Shown one piece after another: positions 44,941 to 53,555 of a stretch of 53,555 nt of DNA. The position numbers and the translations under genes were made by a program. The notes under the pieces are model-generated. The model was given only the letters and a program-made list of their open reading frames with translations, was not told where the DNA came from and did no database searches. Source of the DNA: Paraburkholderia madseniana (GTDB lineage Bacteria; Pseudomonadota; Gammaproteobacteria; Burkholderiales; Burkholderiaceae); NCBI RefSeq assembly GCF_009690905.1, contig NZ_VOSW01000065.1:1-53555 (forward strand), read 5' to 3'. Positions within the stretch are counted from its first letter, which is position 1. Every line of letters begins with the position of its first letter.

Positions 44941-46113
44941 TCAGTGCCCGAGTTCTGAGACCTTGCGGTCCTCGCGTGGTGCTGCCGACCGGTCTTCTTC
45001 CGAAAGATCGACCAGCGGATCGGAGAGAGGTTCGGCAGTAGCGATTTCAGCGATGGCAGCGCGCAATGTATCCAGCCCTTGCCCCGTGCGCGCGCTCAAA
45101 AAGACGCGCGAAATATTACCATACTCATCCCGCTCGACCGCGTCGCCACGGGCCGCCAACTCCGGCACGGCGTCGATCTTGTTGAACACCAGCACCTGAC
45201 GGATCGTATCCGCACCAATTGCGTGCAACACCTCGTTCACCTGATCGATCTGATCGAGGCGCACGGCGCTCGACGCGTCGACCACATGCAGCAGCAGGTC
45301 GGCGTGGATGGTTTCCTCGAGCGTGGCGCGGAAAGCCGCCACCAGTTGGTGAGGCAATTCGCGAATGAATCCGACCGTGTCGGATACCACCACCTGGCCG
45401 GCTTCGTCGCCGAGATAGACACGGCGGGACGTGGTATCCAGCGTGGCGAACAGCTGGTCGGCGGCGTACGCCTGAGCCTTCGTCAGCGCATTGAAGAGCG
45501 TGGATTTGCCCGCGTTGGTGTAGCCGACAAGCGACACGGACATCGTCTGATTGCGGCTGCGCGCGCGGCGCTGCGTGCCGTGCTGACGGCGCAGTTTTTC
45601 GAGGCGGGTCTTGAGCGCCTTGATGCGCTCGCCGATCAAACGGCGGTCGGTTTCGAGCTGCGTTTCGCCAGGGCCGCGCAAACCGATACCGCCCTTCTGG
45701 CGCTCAAGGTGGGTCCATGCGCGGATTAGCCGCGTCGATAGATACTGCAACTGCGCGAGCTCCACCTGCAGCTTGCCTTCATGGCTGCGGGCGCGTTGCG
45801 CAAAAATATCGAGAATGAGGCTTGTGCGATCAATCACGCGGCGGTTAAGCGCCTGCTCCAGATTGCGCTGCTGCGCAGGCGCCAGAGCGTGATTGAAAAT
45901 GACGAGTTCGATGTCGTTCGCCTCACAGGCAAGACGCAATTCTTCGGCCTTGCCACTGCCGACAAACATCTTGGCATCGGGACTGGACCGGCGCCCCATG
46001 AGGGTGACTAAGGGATTCGCGCCCGCGCTTTGCGCGAGCAGGCTGAGTTCTTCCAGACTGGCTTCGAAATCGATCTTACCGAAGTCGATGCCGACAAGCG
46101 CTGCATTGATCAA
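44941..46113 (-). CDS. hflX: Ribosome-associated GTPase HflX
   Basis: A GTPase that binds and splits stalled ribosomes. It has the N-terminal ADP-binding-like domain (VGSGKAEELRLACEANDIEL), the glycine-rich linker GGIGLRGPGETQLETDRR diagnostic for HflX, and the G domain GYTNAGKSTLFNALT, DTVGFIRELPH and NKID. From TTG 46113 the product has 390 residues beginning INAALVGIDFGKIDFEAS. A TTG at 46155 would add 14 residues. Neither start has a clear ribosome site. It follows hfq closely, the same order as in enterobacteria. Confidence 0.92.
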   Translation of the reverse strand: MINAALVGIDFGKIDFEASLEELSLLAQSAGANPLVTLMGRRSSPDAKMFVGSGKAEELRLACEANDIELVIFNHALAPAQQRNLEQALNRRVIDRTSLILDIFAQRARSHEGKLQVELAQLQYLSTRLIRAWTHLERQKGGIGLRGPGETQLETDRRLIGERIKALKTRLEKLRRQHGTQRRARSRNQTMSVSLVGYTNAGKSTLFNALTKAQAYAADQLFATLDTTSRRVYLGDEAGQVVVSDTVGFIRELPHQLVAAFRATLEETIHADLLLHVVDASSAVRLDQIDQVNEVLHAIGADTIRQVLVFNKIDAVPELAARGDAVERDEYGNISRVFLSARTGQGLDTLRAAIAEIATAEPLSDPLVDLSEEDRSAAPREDRKVSELGH

Positions 46114-46186
46114 ATTGGAGGGTATCAAAATAAGGCGGCCGGGAGTAATCGCCAACGGGCGACGCTACGCCGGCCGCGGACGGGGA

Positions 46187-46423
46187 TTAGGACTGTTCGG
46201 AATCCGGGTGGAAATTCACCGGACGGGCAGGCACGACAGTAGAAATTGCGTGCTTGTAGACCATCTGGGTGACCGTATTCCGGAGCAACACGACGTACTG
46301 GTCGAACGATTCGATGTTCCCTTGAAGCTTGATGCCGTTGACCAAGTAGATCGACACCGGCACGTGCTCTTTACGCAGTGCGTTCAAAAACGGGTCTTGT
46401 AACAATTGCCCTTTGTTGCTCAT
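46187..46423 (-). CDS. hfq: RNA chaperone Hfq
   Basis: A 78-residue Sm-like protein that pairs small RNAs with mRNAs. It reads MSNKGQLLQDPFLNALRKEH, VPVSIYLVNGIKLQGNIESF (Sm1) and VVLLRNTVTQMVYKHAISTV (Sm2 with the YKHA motif). ACGGAG precedes ATG 46423. The C-terminal tail is short (PARPVNFHPDSEQS). It lies between der and hflX. Confidence 0.97.
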   Translation of the reverse strand: MSNKGQLLQDPFLNALRKEHVPVSIYLVNGIKLQGNIESFDQYVVLLRNTVTQMVYKHAISTVVPARPVNFHPDSEQS

Positions 46424-46496
46424 AGCAAACTCCGTATTTTTTTGCAGGTTGACTGAATTGACGACGAAGAAAAAGAGATCCGCCGTCAACCGCTAC

Positions 46497-46525
46497 ACTA
46501 TAGCCGATTTTCATTTTTGCGCGAG
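46497..46525 (-). promoter_or_regulatory. hfq: Possible hfq promoter
   Basis: TATAGT at 46502-46497 on the minus strand lies 74 bases before the hfq start in an AT-rich patch. The matching -35 position (about 46520-46525) is poor. Read-through from der would also cover hfq. Confidence 0.3.
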
Positions 46526-46576
46526 CGGGCCGGCCTCGCGGCCAAACCCAACACACACGCGGGTTTCAGCCTGGAT

Positions 46577-47914
46577 TTAGCCTTTATCCGCGTAAGGGTT
46601 CGTCGACGATCTGAACTCTATGCGCAATGGAGTCCCAGTCAGCTTGAAAGTTTCCCTGAAGCGGTTTTCTAGGTAGCGTTTGTACGTTTCGGTGATCGCA
46701 TCGAGCGCATTGCCGTGAATCACGATGATCGGCGGATTCTGTCCGCCCTGGTGCGCGTAACGCAGTTTCGGGCGCACCGGACCGCGTCGGCGCGGCTGCT
46801 GGAATTCCACTGCCTCGATCAGCGCGCGCGTCAACTTCGGCGTCGGCAGCTTGGCCATGGCGGCGGCGTAGGCGTCGTCGACCGAGCGCATCAGCGGGCC
46901 GATTCCGGTTTTTTCCGCGGCGGAAATGAAGTGGAATTTGGCGAAGTCGAGAAATTTTAGTTTGCGCTCGATGTCGGCCTTAGTGCGCTCGCGCACATGC
47001 GAATCGAGCCCGTCCCATTTGTTCACGCCCACCACCAGCGCGCGGCCCTGCTCCACCACGAAACCGGCAATGTGCGCGTCCTGTTCGGAAATATCCTGCT
47101 GTGCGTCAAGCAGCAGGATCACGACGTTCGCGTCCGAAATCGACTGCAGCGTTTTCACCACCGAGAACTTCTCGATCGCTTCGAACACCTTGCCGCGGCG
47201 GCGCAAACCAGCCGTGTCGATCAGCGTGTAGGGCTTGCCCTGACGCTCGAAGTCGACGTAGATCGAATCGCGCGTCGTGCCCGGCATGTCGAACGCAATC
47301 ACGCGCTCTTCGCCCACCAGCGCGTTGATCAAGGTCGACTTGCCGACGTTCGGCCGGCCGACGATCGCGATCTTCACGCCGTGCGCCTGTTTTTCCTCGT
47401 CGCTCTCTTCCGGCTGTCCGGCGTACGCGACACCCAGCGCGTCATTGATCATTTCGGTGACGCCGTCACCGTGTGCCGACGAAATCGCGCGCGGGTCGCC
47501 GAGACCGAGTTCGTAGAAGTCGGCGGCCACCGTGCTGTACTTCATCCCCTCCGCCTTGTTGACGACGAGGAAGATCGGCCGGCCGGTCTTGCGTAGGTAG
47601 TCGGCAATCGTCTTGTCCTGCGGCGCGAGACCGTTGCGGCCATCGACGATGAACACGACGACGTCCGATTCCTCGACCGCCTGGCGGGTTTGACGCGCCA
47701 TCTCGTGCAGGATGCCGTCTTTCGCGACCGGCTCGAAGCCGCCGGTATCGACGACCAGATACGGCCGGTCGCCGGCGCGCCCCTCGCCGTAATGGCGATC
47801 GCGGGTGAGACCGGGCAGGTCGGCAACCAGCGCATCACGCGTGCGCGTGAGACGGTTGAATAGCGTGGATTTCCCCACATTGGGGCGCCCAACCAGGGCA
47901 ATAACGGGTTTCAT
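46577..47914 (-). CDS. der: GTPase Der (EngA), ribosome assembly
   Basis: A 445-residue protein with two consecutive G domains and a KH-like C-terminal domain, needed for 50S subunit maturation. The first P-loop is VGRPNVGKSTLFN (residues 8-20), the second IVGRPNVGKSTLINALVG near residue 190. DLPGLTRDR and DMPGTTRDS are the switch II segments. NKAEG and NKWDG are the G4 motifs. It begins after a 436-bp gap that includes the bamB terminator, so it must have its own promoter. Confidence 0.97.
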   Translation of the reverse strand: MKPVIALVGRPNVGKSTLFNRLTRTRDALVADLPGLTRDRHYGEGRAGDRPYLVVDTGGFEPVAKDGILHEMARQTRQAVEESDVVVFIVDGRNGLAPQDKTIADYLRKTGRPIFLVVNKAEGMKYSTVAADFYELGLGDPRAISSAHGDGVTEMINDALGVAYAGQPEESDEEKQAHGVKIAIVGRPNVGKSTLINALVGEERVIAFDMPGTTRDSIYVDFERQGKPYTLIDTAGLRRRGKVFEAIEKFSVVKTLQSISDANVVILLLDAQQDISEQDAHIAGFVVEQGRALVVGVNKWDGLDSHVRERTKADIERKLKFLDFAKFHFISAAEKTGIGPLMRSVDDAYAAAMAKLPTPKLTRALIEAVEFQQPRRRGPVRPKLRYAHQGGQNPPIIVIHGNALDAITETYKRYLENRFRETFKLTGTPLRIEFRSSTNPYADKG

Positions 47915-48350
47915 CAGATGTTGTTCACGGTGAAACGCGGGATCGAAATCGACGGCCCGCGTAGCGACGCCATGCGGCCGCTACACGGCAGCCTTTGACG
48001 AAAATTATCACGAATTCGGCCAGCCCCGGATGTGCTGTCAATATGCGCACCCGGGCGGACGGGGGTTTGGCTGTATGGGGCGGCGCCAGTGGGCCGCCAG
48101 CTTCAGTCTTTCTTGCTCAACGGCTCACACGCCGGTTCGATACGATTCTCTGCGGTATCGACCAGGATGCCGTCGAAGGTGGCGCCGCAAGCAGCCACCA
48201 ATGGCCACATGGGCCGTTTCTGATCCGACTTGCCGGACCAGCCAGTCCGGCGGAGTATTTCTAGTTGCCCAGCTATACAACAAAAACGCGTGCGGCCGGC
48301 GAAGCCGGCCTGCACGCTTGACGACGCTTGACTGGCAATAGCCTGCGCGA
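47915..48350 (-). other. Intergenic region between bamB and der
   Basis: This 436-bp gap holds the bamB terminator (48281-48317) and otherwise no recognised gene. A minus-strand frame from ATG 48210 to 48103 encodes 35 residues (MWPLVAACGATFDGIL...EPLSKKD) and is open further upstream. It has no ribosome site, so I leave it as an unproven small frame. The der promoter should lie below 48100; no clear boxes were seen. Confidence 0.35.
48281..48317 (-). terminator. Rho-independent terminator of the rodZ-bamB block
   Basis: On the minus strand GCGTGCAGGCCGGC pairs with GCCGGCCGCACGC (one bulge) around TTC, followed by GTTTTTG. It starts 34 bp after the bamB stop. Confidence 0.82.
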
Positions 48351-49496
48351 TTAGCGCGGGCGGTAGCCGTACAGGTCGCCGTCGTGCGTCAGCACGACCA
48401 GCGTTTCGCCGGCCAGCACCGGCGCCGCGGTAATCGGGCTGCCGTCGGTCTTCACACGGGCCACGAGCGTGCCGTCGTCGCGCGACAGGAAGTGCACGAA
48501 ACCCTGGTAGTCACCCAGCACGGCGGCATGACCCAGAATGAACGGGACGCTGAGTTCGCGATTCTTCAGCTTGTCGTTCTTCCACAGCGTCGCGCCATTG
48601 CTGACGTCGAACGCCGACACCACCGACCAGTCGTCGGCCGCCACCACAGCGCGGTCATCCTGCGCGAGACCGCTCGTGCTCGAAAACGCCTTTTCCCACA
48701 CCGCGCGGCCGGAGTTCGCGTCGAAGCAGCCAATCTGACCCTGGAACGTCACCGCGCAGGTTTCCGAGCCAAGCAGCGTGGGCGGGCCCGTCACGTCGTT
48801 GATGCGCTCCACTTCCGTCACGCCCTTCGGATACGACACCGGGGTCTGCCAGTAGTTGTCGCCGGTCTGCAGGTTGATCGCAGCGAATGCGCCGCCCGGG
48901 AAGCCGGCCAGCACCGCCGCGTCGCCCGCGAACGTCATACCAGAGGAAACGCGCAGGTTGAGCGGCACCGCGCGGTTGCGATAATTCCACTTCTGCTCGC
49001 CAGTTTGCGCATTGAACGCGACGATCTGACCGTCGACCGTGCGCACCACCACGAGGCCGTTGCCGACCAGCGGCGGCGAGATGATTTCGCCAGGCGCCTT
49101 GGCGGTCCACAATTGTTTGCCGTCCGCGCCGAGCACGTAGACATCGCCCTTCAGGCCGCCAACCGCCGTGAGCGTGCCGTCGCTGCCAACACCTGCCGAC
49201 AGATCGTCATGCAGCTTGACGCGCCAGATGTCCTTGCCGGTTTGCGCGTCGATCTTCGCAACCGAGCCGTTCGCGCCCGCCGCATACACCGCGTTGCCGA
49301 CCGCGACCGGCGAGAACAGGTAACGACCCGCCTTGCCGACGCTCGTCTTCCACGCCTGCTGCACGTCGAGCACGGGTTTGAACTCGGTGAGCGGCGTGGG
49401 CTCGCGGCGCTCGTCTTTCGTGGATGAGCAAGCCGCCATGGTGAGCACGGTCATCGCACAGGCAACGGGCACAGCGTAACGTTTCAGCAGATTCAT
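48351..49496 (-). CDS. bamB: Outer membrane assembly lipoprotein BamB
   Basis: A 381-residue lipoprotein of the BAM complex, which inserts beta-barrel proteins. It has a signal peptide and lipobox ending in Cys23 (TVLTMAAC), followed by an eight-bladed propeller of PQQ-like repeats, e.g. VYAAGANGSVAKIDAQTGKD, VVVRTVDGQIVAFNAQTGEQ and AAINLQTGDNYWQTPV. ATG 49496 is preferred over an in-frame codon five residues earlier because it gives a standard lipoprotein start. It follows yfgM, as in many proteobacteria. Confidence 0.95.
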   Translation of the reverse strand: MNLLKRYAVPVACAMTVLTMAACSSTKDERREPTPLTEFKPVLDVQQAWKTSVGKAGRYLFSPVAVGNAVYAAGANGSVAKIDAQTGKDIWRVKLHDDLSAGVGSDGTLTAVGGLKGDVYVLGADGKQLWTAKAPGEIISPPLVGNGLVVVRTVDGQIVAFNAQTGEQKWNYRNRAVPLNLRVSSGMTFAGDAAVLAGFPGGAFAAINLQTGDNYWQTPVSYPKGVTEVERINDVTGPPTLLGSETCAVTFQGQIGCFDANSGRAVWEKAFSSTSGLAQDDRAVVAADDWSVVSAFDVSNGATLWKNDKLKNRELSVPFILGHAAVLGDYQGFVHFLSRDDGTLVARVKTDGSPITAAPVLAGETLVVLTHDGDLYGYRPR

Positions 49497-49571
49497 CGGT
49501 GGACGAAGCATTCAGGAAATGAGTTAAAGGAGACCGGTTGGTCGTATCATGCGGCGCGCTGCATGCGGCGA

Positions 49572-50201
49572 TTAGCCGCCCAGCGCGTCCAGCTTGAACT
49601 GAATCAACTGGCGAGCCGAGCTATCGTTTTTCGACAGCGAGTCGAGGGCAAGCTTGTAGGCCGCGCGCGCATCGTCACGCTTGCCTTGGGCGGCGAGCAG
49701 ATCACCGCGGCCGTCCGCCACAATGCCCTTGAACGCATCGGACTGCGGTTCGGCGAGCAGTGCGAGGCCCTGGTCGTAAGCCTTGTCGTCGAGCAGCAGC
49801 GAAGCCAGACGGAGCTTGGCGATCTGCTTGAACTCGTCGTCTTTTGCGTGATCGATGGTCCATTGCAACTGGGCCTTCGCGGCAGCTTCGTCACCCGCGG
49901 CGTACAGCGCCTTGGCGGCGCCCAGCGCGGTCATCTGCGCATACGCGGTGCGGCTGAACTTGTCTTCCATATCGGTGGCAACGCGCGTGATCTTCGCCTT
50001 GTCACCCGATGCAACGGCTTGTTGCACCTGGTCATACAGCACCGCGGCTTCCGCGGCCTGGCGCCGTTGCCAGAAATTCCAGCCGTTCCAGCTAGCGGCG
50101 GCAACCAAGGCCACCAGCACGATCCACGTGGTTGCATTGCCCCACTGCGTCCACCATGCCTTCAGACTTTCAATCGATTCTTGTTCGTCGTGGTAACTCA
50201 T
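49572..50201 (-). CDS. yfgM: YfgM-type membrane-anchored TPR protein
   Basis: A 209-residue protein with one N-terminal membrane segment (TTWIVLVALVAAASWNGWNF, residues 24-43) and a TPR-like periplasmic domain (AQMTALGAAKALYAAGDEAA, KLRLASLLLDDKAYDQGLAL). YfgM proteins associate with SecYEG and the PpiD chaperone in E. coli. It begins MSYHDEQESIESLKAWW, characteristic of the family, and sits between hisS and bamB as usual. Confidence 0.9.
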   Translation of the reverse strand: MSYHDEQESIESLKAWWTQWGNATTWIVLVALVAAASWNGWNFWQRRQAAEAAVLYDQVQQAVASGDKAKITRVATDMEDKFSRTAYAQMTALGAAKALYAAGDEAAAKAQLQWTIDHAKDDEFKQIAKLRLASLLLDDKAYDQGLALLAEPQSDAFKGIVADGRGDLLAAQGKRDDARAAYKLALDSLSKNDSSARQLIQFKLDALGG

Positions 50202-50267
50202 CGCCCGGCGATTTCCTCTTTCTTGATACGTGTGCGTGTCGAGCCAAGGGGCTCGACGACATCGCGA

Positions 50268-51608
50268 TCAGTCGTCGCCGTCTTCGGCGGTTGCAACCAT
50301 CGCATTGATTAGAAATTCGGTCAAGTCTTCGGCGGGCACGTTATGTTGCTCGTTTTTACCGCCGTTAGAACTTGTATCACGGAGCGGTTTGACGCCGACC
50401 GTGCCGTTCGCAATCTCGTCTTCGCCGAGGACCACCGCGAATGCCGCGCCGCTCGCGTCGGCACGCTTCATTTGCGACTTGAAGCTCGCCGTCTGACCGT
50501 CCGCGCTGCAATGCAGGATCACGTCGAGACCCGTGTCGCGCAAACGCTCGGCGATGATAAAGGCCTGTTCGCGCGCCGCGTCGCCCTGATGGACTACGTA
50601 TACGTCGCAGCCTTCGTCTTCCGGTACGAGCTGATCTTCTTTCAGCAGCTCGAGGATACGCTCGACGCCCATGGCCCAGCCGCATGCGCCCGTCGGCTTA
50701 CCGCCAAGCTGTTCGATCAGCGGATCGTAACGGCCGCCGGCCGCGACGGTGCCTTGCGCGCCGAGCTTGTCGGTCACCCATTCGAACACGGTCAGATTGT
50801 AATAATCGAGACCGCGCACGAGGCGCGGATTGATCGTGAACGGAATGTTGTTCGCCTTCAGAATGCGCTGCAGGCCTTCGAAGTGCGCGCGCGATTCTTC
50901 GCCGAGAAAATCGATCAGCTTGGGTGCGTTCTGCGCGACTTCCTGCATGGCAGGATTTTTCGTGTCGAGCACGCGCAGCGGGTTCGTGTACAAACGGCGC
51001 TTCGCCTCTTCGTCGAGCACGTCCATGTGCTTTTCGAGGTACGCGATCAACTCGACGCGATGCGCCGCGCGCTCTTCCACGAGACCCAGCGAATTGAGCT
51101 CGAGCTTGATGCCCATCAAGCCGAGGTCGTCCCACAGACGCTGACACATCATGATGATTTCAGCGTCGGCGTCCGGACCGGCAAAGCCCAGCGCTTCCAC
51201 GCCGACCTGATGGAACTGGCGATAGCGGCCGCGCTGCGGACGCTCGTGACGGAACATCGGGCCGATGTACCACAGGCGCTTCGGACCGTCGTACAGCATG
51301 TTGTGCTCGATCGTCGCGCGCACCACAGCCGCCGTGTTTTCCGGGCGCATCGTCAGATTTTCGCCGTTCAATGCGTCGGTAAAGCTGTACATCTCTTTCT
51401 CGACGATGTCGGTCACCTCACCGATACCGCGCTTGAACAACTGCGTATGCTCGATGATCGGCGTACGAATATTCTGGTATCCGTACGAGCGCAGCATCGA
51501 CTTGACGGTCGCTTCAAAAAATTCCCACAGCCCGGCGTCCTGCGGAAGGATGTCATTCATGCCCTTCACACCGGACAACTTTTCGAGCTTTTTCTTCTGT
51601 TCAGTCAT
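50268..51608 (-). CDS. hisS: Histidyl-tRNA synthetase
   Basis: A class II synthetase of 446 residues. It has LSGVKGMNDILPQDAGLW, motif 2 (LWYIGPMFRHERPQRGRYRQ), the His-binding LVRGLDYYNLTVFEW and AAGGRYDPLIEQLGG, and the anticodon-binding C-terminal domain (DVYVVHQGDAAREQAFIIAE). About 20 residues around 405-425 (SNGGKNEQHNVPAE region) are polar and insert-like. The ispG gene ends 20 bp upstream. Confidence 0.97.
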   Translation of the reverse strand: MTEQKKKLEKLSGVKGMNDILPQDAGLWEFFEATVKSMLRSYGYQNIRTPIIEHTQLFKRGIGEVTDIVEKEMYSFTDALNGENLTMRPENTAAVVRATIEHNMLYDGPKRLWYIGPMFRHERPQRGRYRQFHQVGVEALGFAGPDADAEIIMMCQRLWDDLGLMGIKLELNSLGLVEERAAHRVELIAYLEKHMDVLDEEAKRRLYTNPLRVLDTKNPAMQEVAQNAPKLIDFLGEESRAHFEGLQRILKANNIPFTINPRLVRGLDYYNLTVFEWVTDKLGAQGTVAAGGRYDPLIEQLGGKPTGACGWAMGVERILELLKEDQLVPEDEGCDVYVVHQGDAAREQAFIIAERLRDTGLDVILHCSADGQTASFKSQMKRADASGAAFAVVLGEDEIANGTVGVKPLRDTSSNGGKNEQHNVPAEDLTEFLINAMVATAEDGDD

Positions 51609-51628
51609 CTGTCTTCGATTGGCGGTAT

Positions 51629-52945
51629 TTAGTTGAGTGCTTCGGCGCGGCCATAGCGGCGCTCGACGTAGTCACTCACGATTTGCTGGAATTCTTGCGC
51701 GATGTTCTCGCCGCGCAGCGTCTTGACCTTCTCGCCGTCGATGAACACCGGCGCGGCCGGATTTTCGCCCGAACCCGGCAAGCTGATGCCGATATTCGCC
51801 TGTTTCGATTCGCCCGGACCGTTGACGATGCAGCCCATCACCGCGACGTGCATCTTTTCGACGCCAGGATATTGATCGCGCCACACCGGCATCTGCGTGC
51901 GCAGATAGGTCTGGATTTGCGACGCCAGCTCCTGGAACAGCGTGCTGGTGGTACGGCCGCAACCCGGGCACGCGATCACCATCGGCGTGAACGAACGCAG
52001 GCCCATGGTCTGCAGAATTTCCTGGCCGACGATCACTTCACCCGTGCGCGGGCCACCCGGTTCGGGCGTGAGCGAGATACGGATCGTGTCGCCGATGCCT
52101 TGCTGCAGCAACACCGACAACGCAGCGGTCGACGCCACAATGCCCTTCGACCCCATGCCCGCTTCGGTCAGACCCAGATGCAGCGCGAAGTCGCACCGGC
52201 GCGCGAGTTCACGGTACACCGCGATCAGATCCTGCACGCCGCTGACCTTGCAGGACAGAATGATCTTGTTGCGCGGCAAGCCGATTTCGACCGCGCGCTC
52301 CGCCGAGCCGATCGCCGACTGGATCAACGCTTCGTACATCACGCTCTGCGCTTCCCACGGCGTGGAACGCGCGGCGTTTTCGTCCATCATCTTCGCGAGC
52401 AGGTCCTGGTCGAGGCTGCCCCAGTTGACGCCGATCCGCACCGGCTTGTCGTACTTCACCGCCGCTTCGATCATCTGCGCGAACTGCGTGTCGCGCTTCG
52501 CGCCGTGGCCGACATTGCCCGGATTGATCCGGTACTTCGACAACGACTCCGCGCACGCGGGGTAATCGCGCAGCAGCAAATGGCCGTTGTAATGAAAATC
52601 GCCGACCAGCGGCACCGACACGCCCATGCGGTCAAGCTGCTCGCGGACAGCCGGCACGGCCGCCGCCGCTTCCGGCGTGTTGACCGTGATACGCACCAGC
52701 TCCGAACCGGCTTGCGCCAGTTCCTTGATCTGGATCGCCGTGCCGATCGCGTCCGCGGTGTCGGTGTTGGTCATCGACTGGACGCGCACGGGCGCATCGC
52801 CGCCGATGGTGACGAGCTGGCCGCCCCAACGGACATCGACTGCGTGCGACTTGCGCCGCGCAGCGTGGCCGCCGAACACCGGCTCGTTTGAAACGATCTT
52901 GCTACTGGATTGGGATTGAGCTTCGGATTGCATCGAAAAACCCAT
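51629..52945 (-). CDS. ispG: 4-hydroxy-3-methylbut-2-en-1-yl diphosphate synthase (flavodoxin)
   Basis: A 438-residue iron-sulphur enzyme of the MEP isoprenoid pathway. It shows VRVQSMTNTDTADAIGTAIQ, YRINPGNVGHGAKRD, LGLTEAGMGSKGIVAST, and the cluster cysteines in VIACPGCGRTTSTLF and VMGCIVNGPGESKQANIGIS. The start at 52945 gives MGFSMQSEAQ; the Met at 52933 is also possible. It lies 87 bp downstream of rodZ, a common order (rodZ-ispG-hisS). Confidence 0.96.
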   Translation of the reverse strand: MGFSMQSEAQSQSSSKIVSNEPVFGGHAARRKSHAVDVRWGGQLVTIGGDAPVRVQSMTNTDTADAIGTAIQIKELAQAGSELVRITVNTPEAAAAVPAVREQLDRMGVSVPLVGDFHYNGHLLLRDYPACAESLSKYRINPGNVGHGAKRDTQFAQMIEAAVKYDKPVRIGVNWGSLDQDLLAKMMDENAARSTPWEAQSVMYEALIQSAIGSAERAVEIGLPRNKIILSCKVSGVQDLIAVYRELARRCDFALHLGLTEAGMGSKGIVASTAALSVLLQQGIGDTIRISLTPEPGGPRTGEVIVGQEILQTMGLRSFTPMVIACPGCGRTTSTLFQELASQIQTYLRTQMPVWRDQYPGVEKMHVAVMGCIVNGPGESKQANIGISLPGSGENPAAPVFIDGEKVKTLRGENIAQEFQQIVSDYVERRYGRAEALN

Positions 52946-53031
52946 TTACGCCGCATGCGCCACAAAAAAGACGTAGCGCCTGAATTGAAAAAGCGCCGCG
53001 AACCGGTTGGCCGCGACGCATACCGTATCTA

Positions 53032-53555
53032 TCAAGGCAACGCGAAGCGCGCCACGTTACCCTTGGCTGCCGAATATTTGGACGGATCGACTGGCTGACC
53101 ATCGAGCGTAAGCGACTCGAGACCCGCCTTGTTGCCGACCGTGACCTTGAAAGGGGCCGCGCCCGTTACTTCCTTCGTATCGCCTGCGTGCACGAGGCCG
53201 GAGAACACTTCCTTGCCGTCCTTGCCACGCACGCTGAACCAGCTGTCCTGCGTCACCCGCAACGCGATGATCGCCTCACCCGCGGCCGGCGCCGCCGTAT
53301 CTGCTGCGGCCGATGCGCCTATCGCGGCGACCACTGGCGCGCTCGCGCTTTGCGCCGCCGCCTGGACCTGCGAACCGGCCTTCGGCGCGACTGCTGCCGT
53401 GACCGCCGGAGCGGAAGATGGCGCCGCACCGGTCGCCAGCGGCGCGGGCATCGGCGTAGCCGACGCTGCGTTATCCACCGCAGCCTGAGTTCCCGGGGCC
53501 GAAGCAGCGTCTTCCGCGGTTGCCTCGGAACCTGCCGGCTGACCCTGTGCCACCG
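53032..53555 (-). CDS. rodZ: RodZ-like cell-shape protein, C-terminal part
   Basis: The last 173 codons of a longer gene cut by the window edge. A long Ala/Pro/Ser-rich linker is followed by a small beta domain (IALRVTQDSWFSVRGKDGKE, HAGDTKEVTGAAPFKVTVGN), the periplasmic DUF4115 domain of RodZ. The N-terminal helix-turn-helix and membrane segment would lie beyond position 53555. RodZ links MreB to the wall-elongation machinery. The position just upstream of ispG supports the call. Confidence 0.85.
   Translation of the reverse strand, partial: VAQGQPAGSEATAEDAASAPGTQAAVDNAASATPMPAPLATGAAPSSAPAVTAAVAPKAGSQVQAAAQSASAPVVAAIGASAAADTAAPAAGEAIIALRVTQDSWFSVRGKDGKEVFSGLVHAGDTKEVTGAAPFKVTVGNKAGLESLTLDGQPVDPSKYSAAKGNVARFALP

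Overview
This window looks like chromosomal DNA of a Burkholderiales betaproteobacterium, most likely Paraburkholderia or a close relative. The reasons are high GC, the block ispG-hisS-yfgM-bamB-der-hfq-hflX-hflK-hflC-hisZ-purA, the block cysS-(3-methyladenine glycosylase)-accA-tilS-lysC-tRNA-Ser, and a HisZ-dependent histidine pathway. The genus is inferred from gene content and order, not from a search.

Positions 1-8790 are accessory. After a 26-codon gene tail comes a co-directional cluster: an NAD(P)-dependent aldehyde dehydrogenase, a metallo-beta-lactamase-fold hydrolase, an ACMSD-type amidohydrolase/decarboxylase, an AAHS-family aromatic-acid symporter and a porin. This looks like uptake and funnelling of an aromatic aldehyde or acid of unknown identity. 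An 18-bp inverted repeat precedes the first gene, two intergenic hairpins lie inside the cluster, and several genes share a GGAGACAAAC-ATG leader. Next is a graveyard (6.6-8.6 kb): an Nramp transporter cut just before its metal-binding MPH motif, a 73-codon reading frame, an IclR regulator without its N-terminus, and the last third of a NodT-type efflux outer-membrane protein. The accessory part ends at the 3' end of tRNA-Ser(GCU), a classic integration boundary.

Positions 8793-28240 are core. Minus-strand cysS, glycosylase, accA, tilS, lysC and tRNA-Ser are followed by plus-strand genes for a TPR protein, two cyclophilins (one exported, one cytosolic) and lpxH. Then come cysE and trmJ (minus), suhB, lplT and mutS (plus), a degenerate phosphoesterase-like protein overlapping mutS, and slyD (minus).

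Positions 28271-38518 hold the ribosomal oxygenase gene roxA, an Ala/Ser-rich lipoprotein, a DinG-like helicase with an unusual insertion, a small DUF465 protein, an exported Gln-rich coiled-coil protein with internal repeats, tex and kup.

From 53555 down to 38822 on the minus strand lies a long housekeeping block: rodZ (partial), ispG, hisS, yfgM, bamB, terminator, der, hfq, hflX, hflK, hflC, a DUF2065 gene, hisZ, purA and a purine phosphoribosyltransferase gene, closed by a terminator. It joins isoprenoid synthesis, translation, outer-membrane assembly, RNA regulation, FtsH control and purine/histidine metabolism. No CRISPR array, insertion sequence or prophage was seen. The best candidates for something undescribed are the catabolic cluster and the mosaic of gene remnants beside the tRNA.
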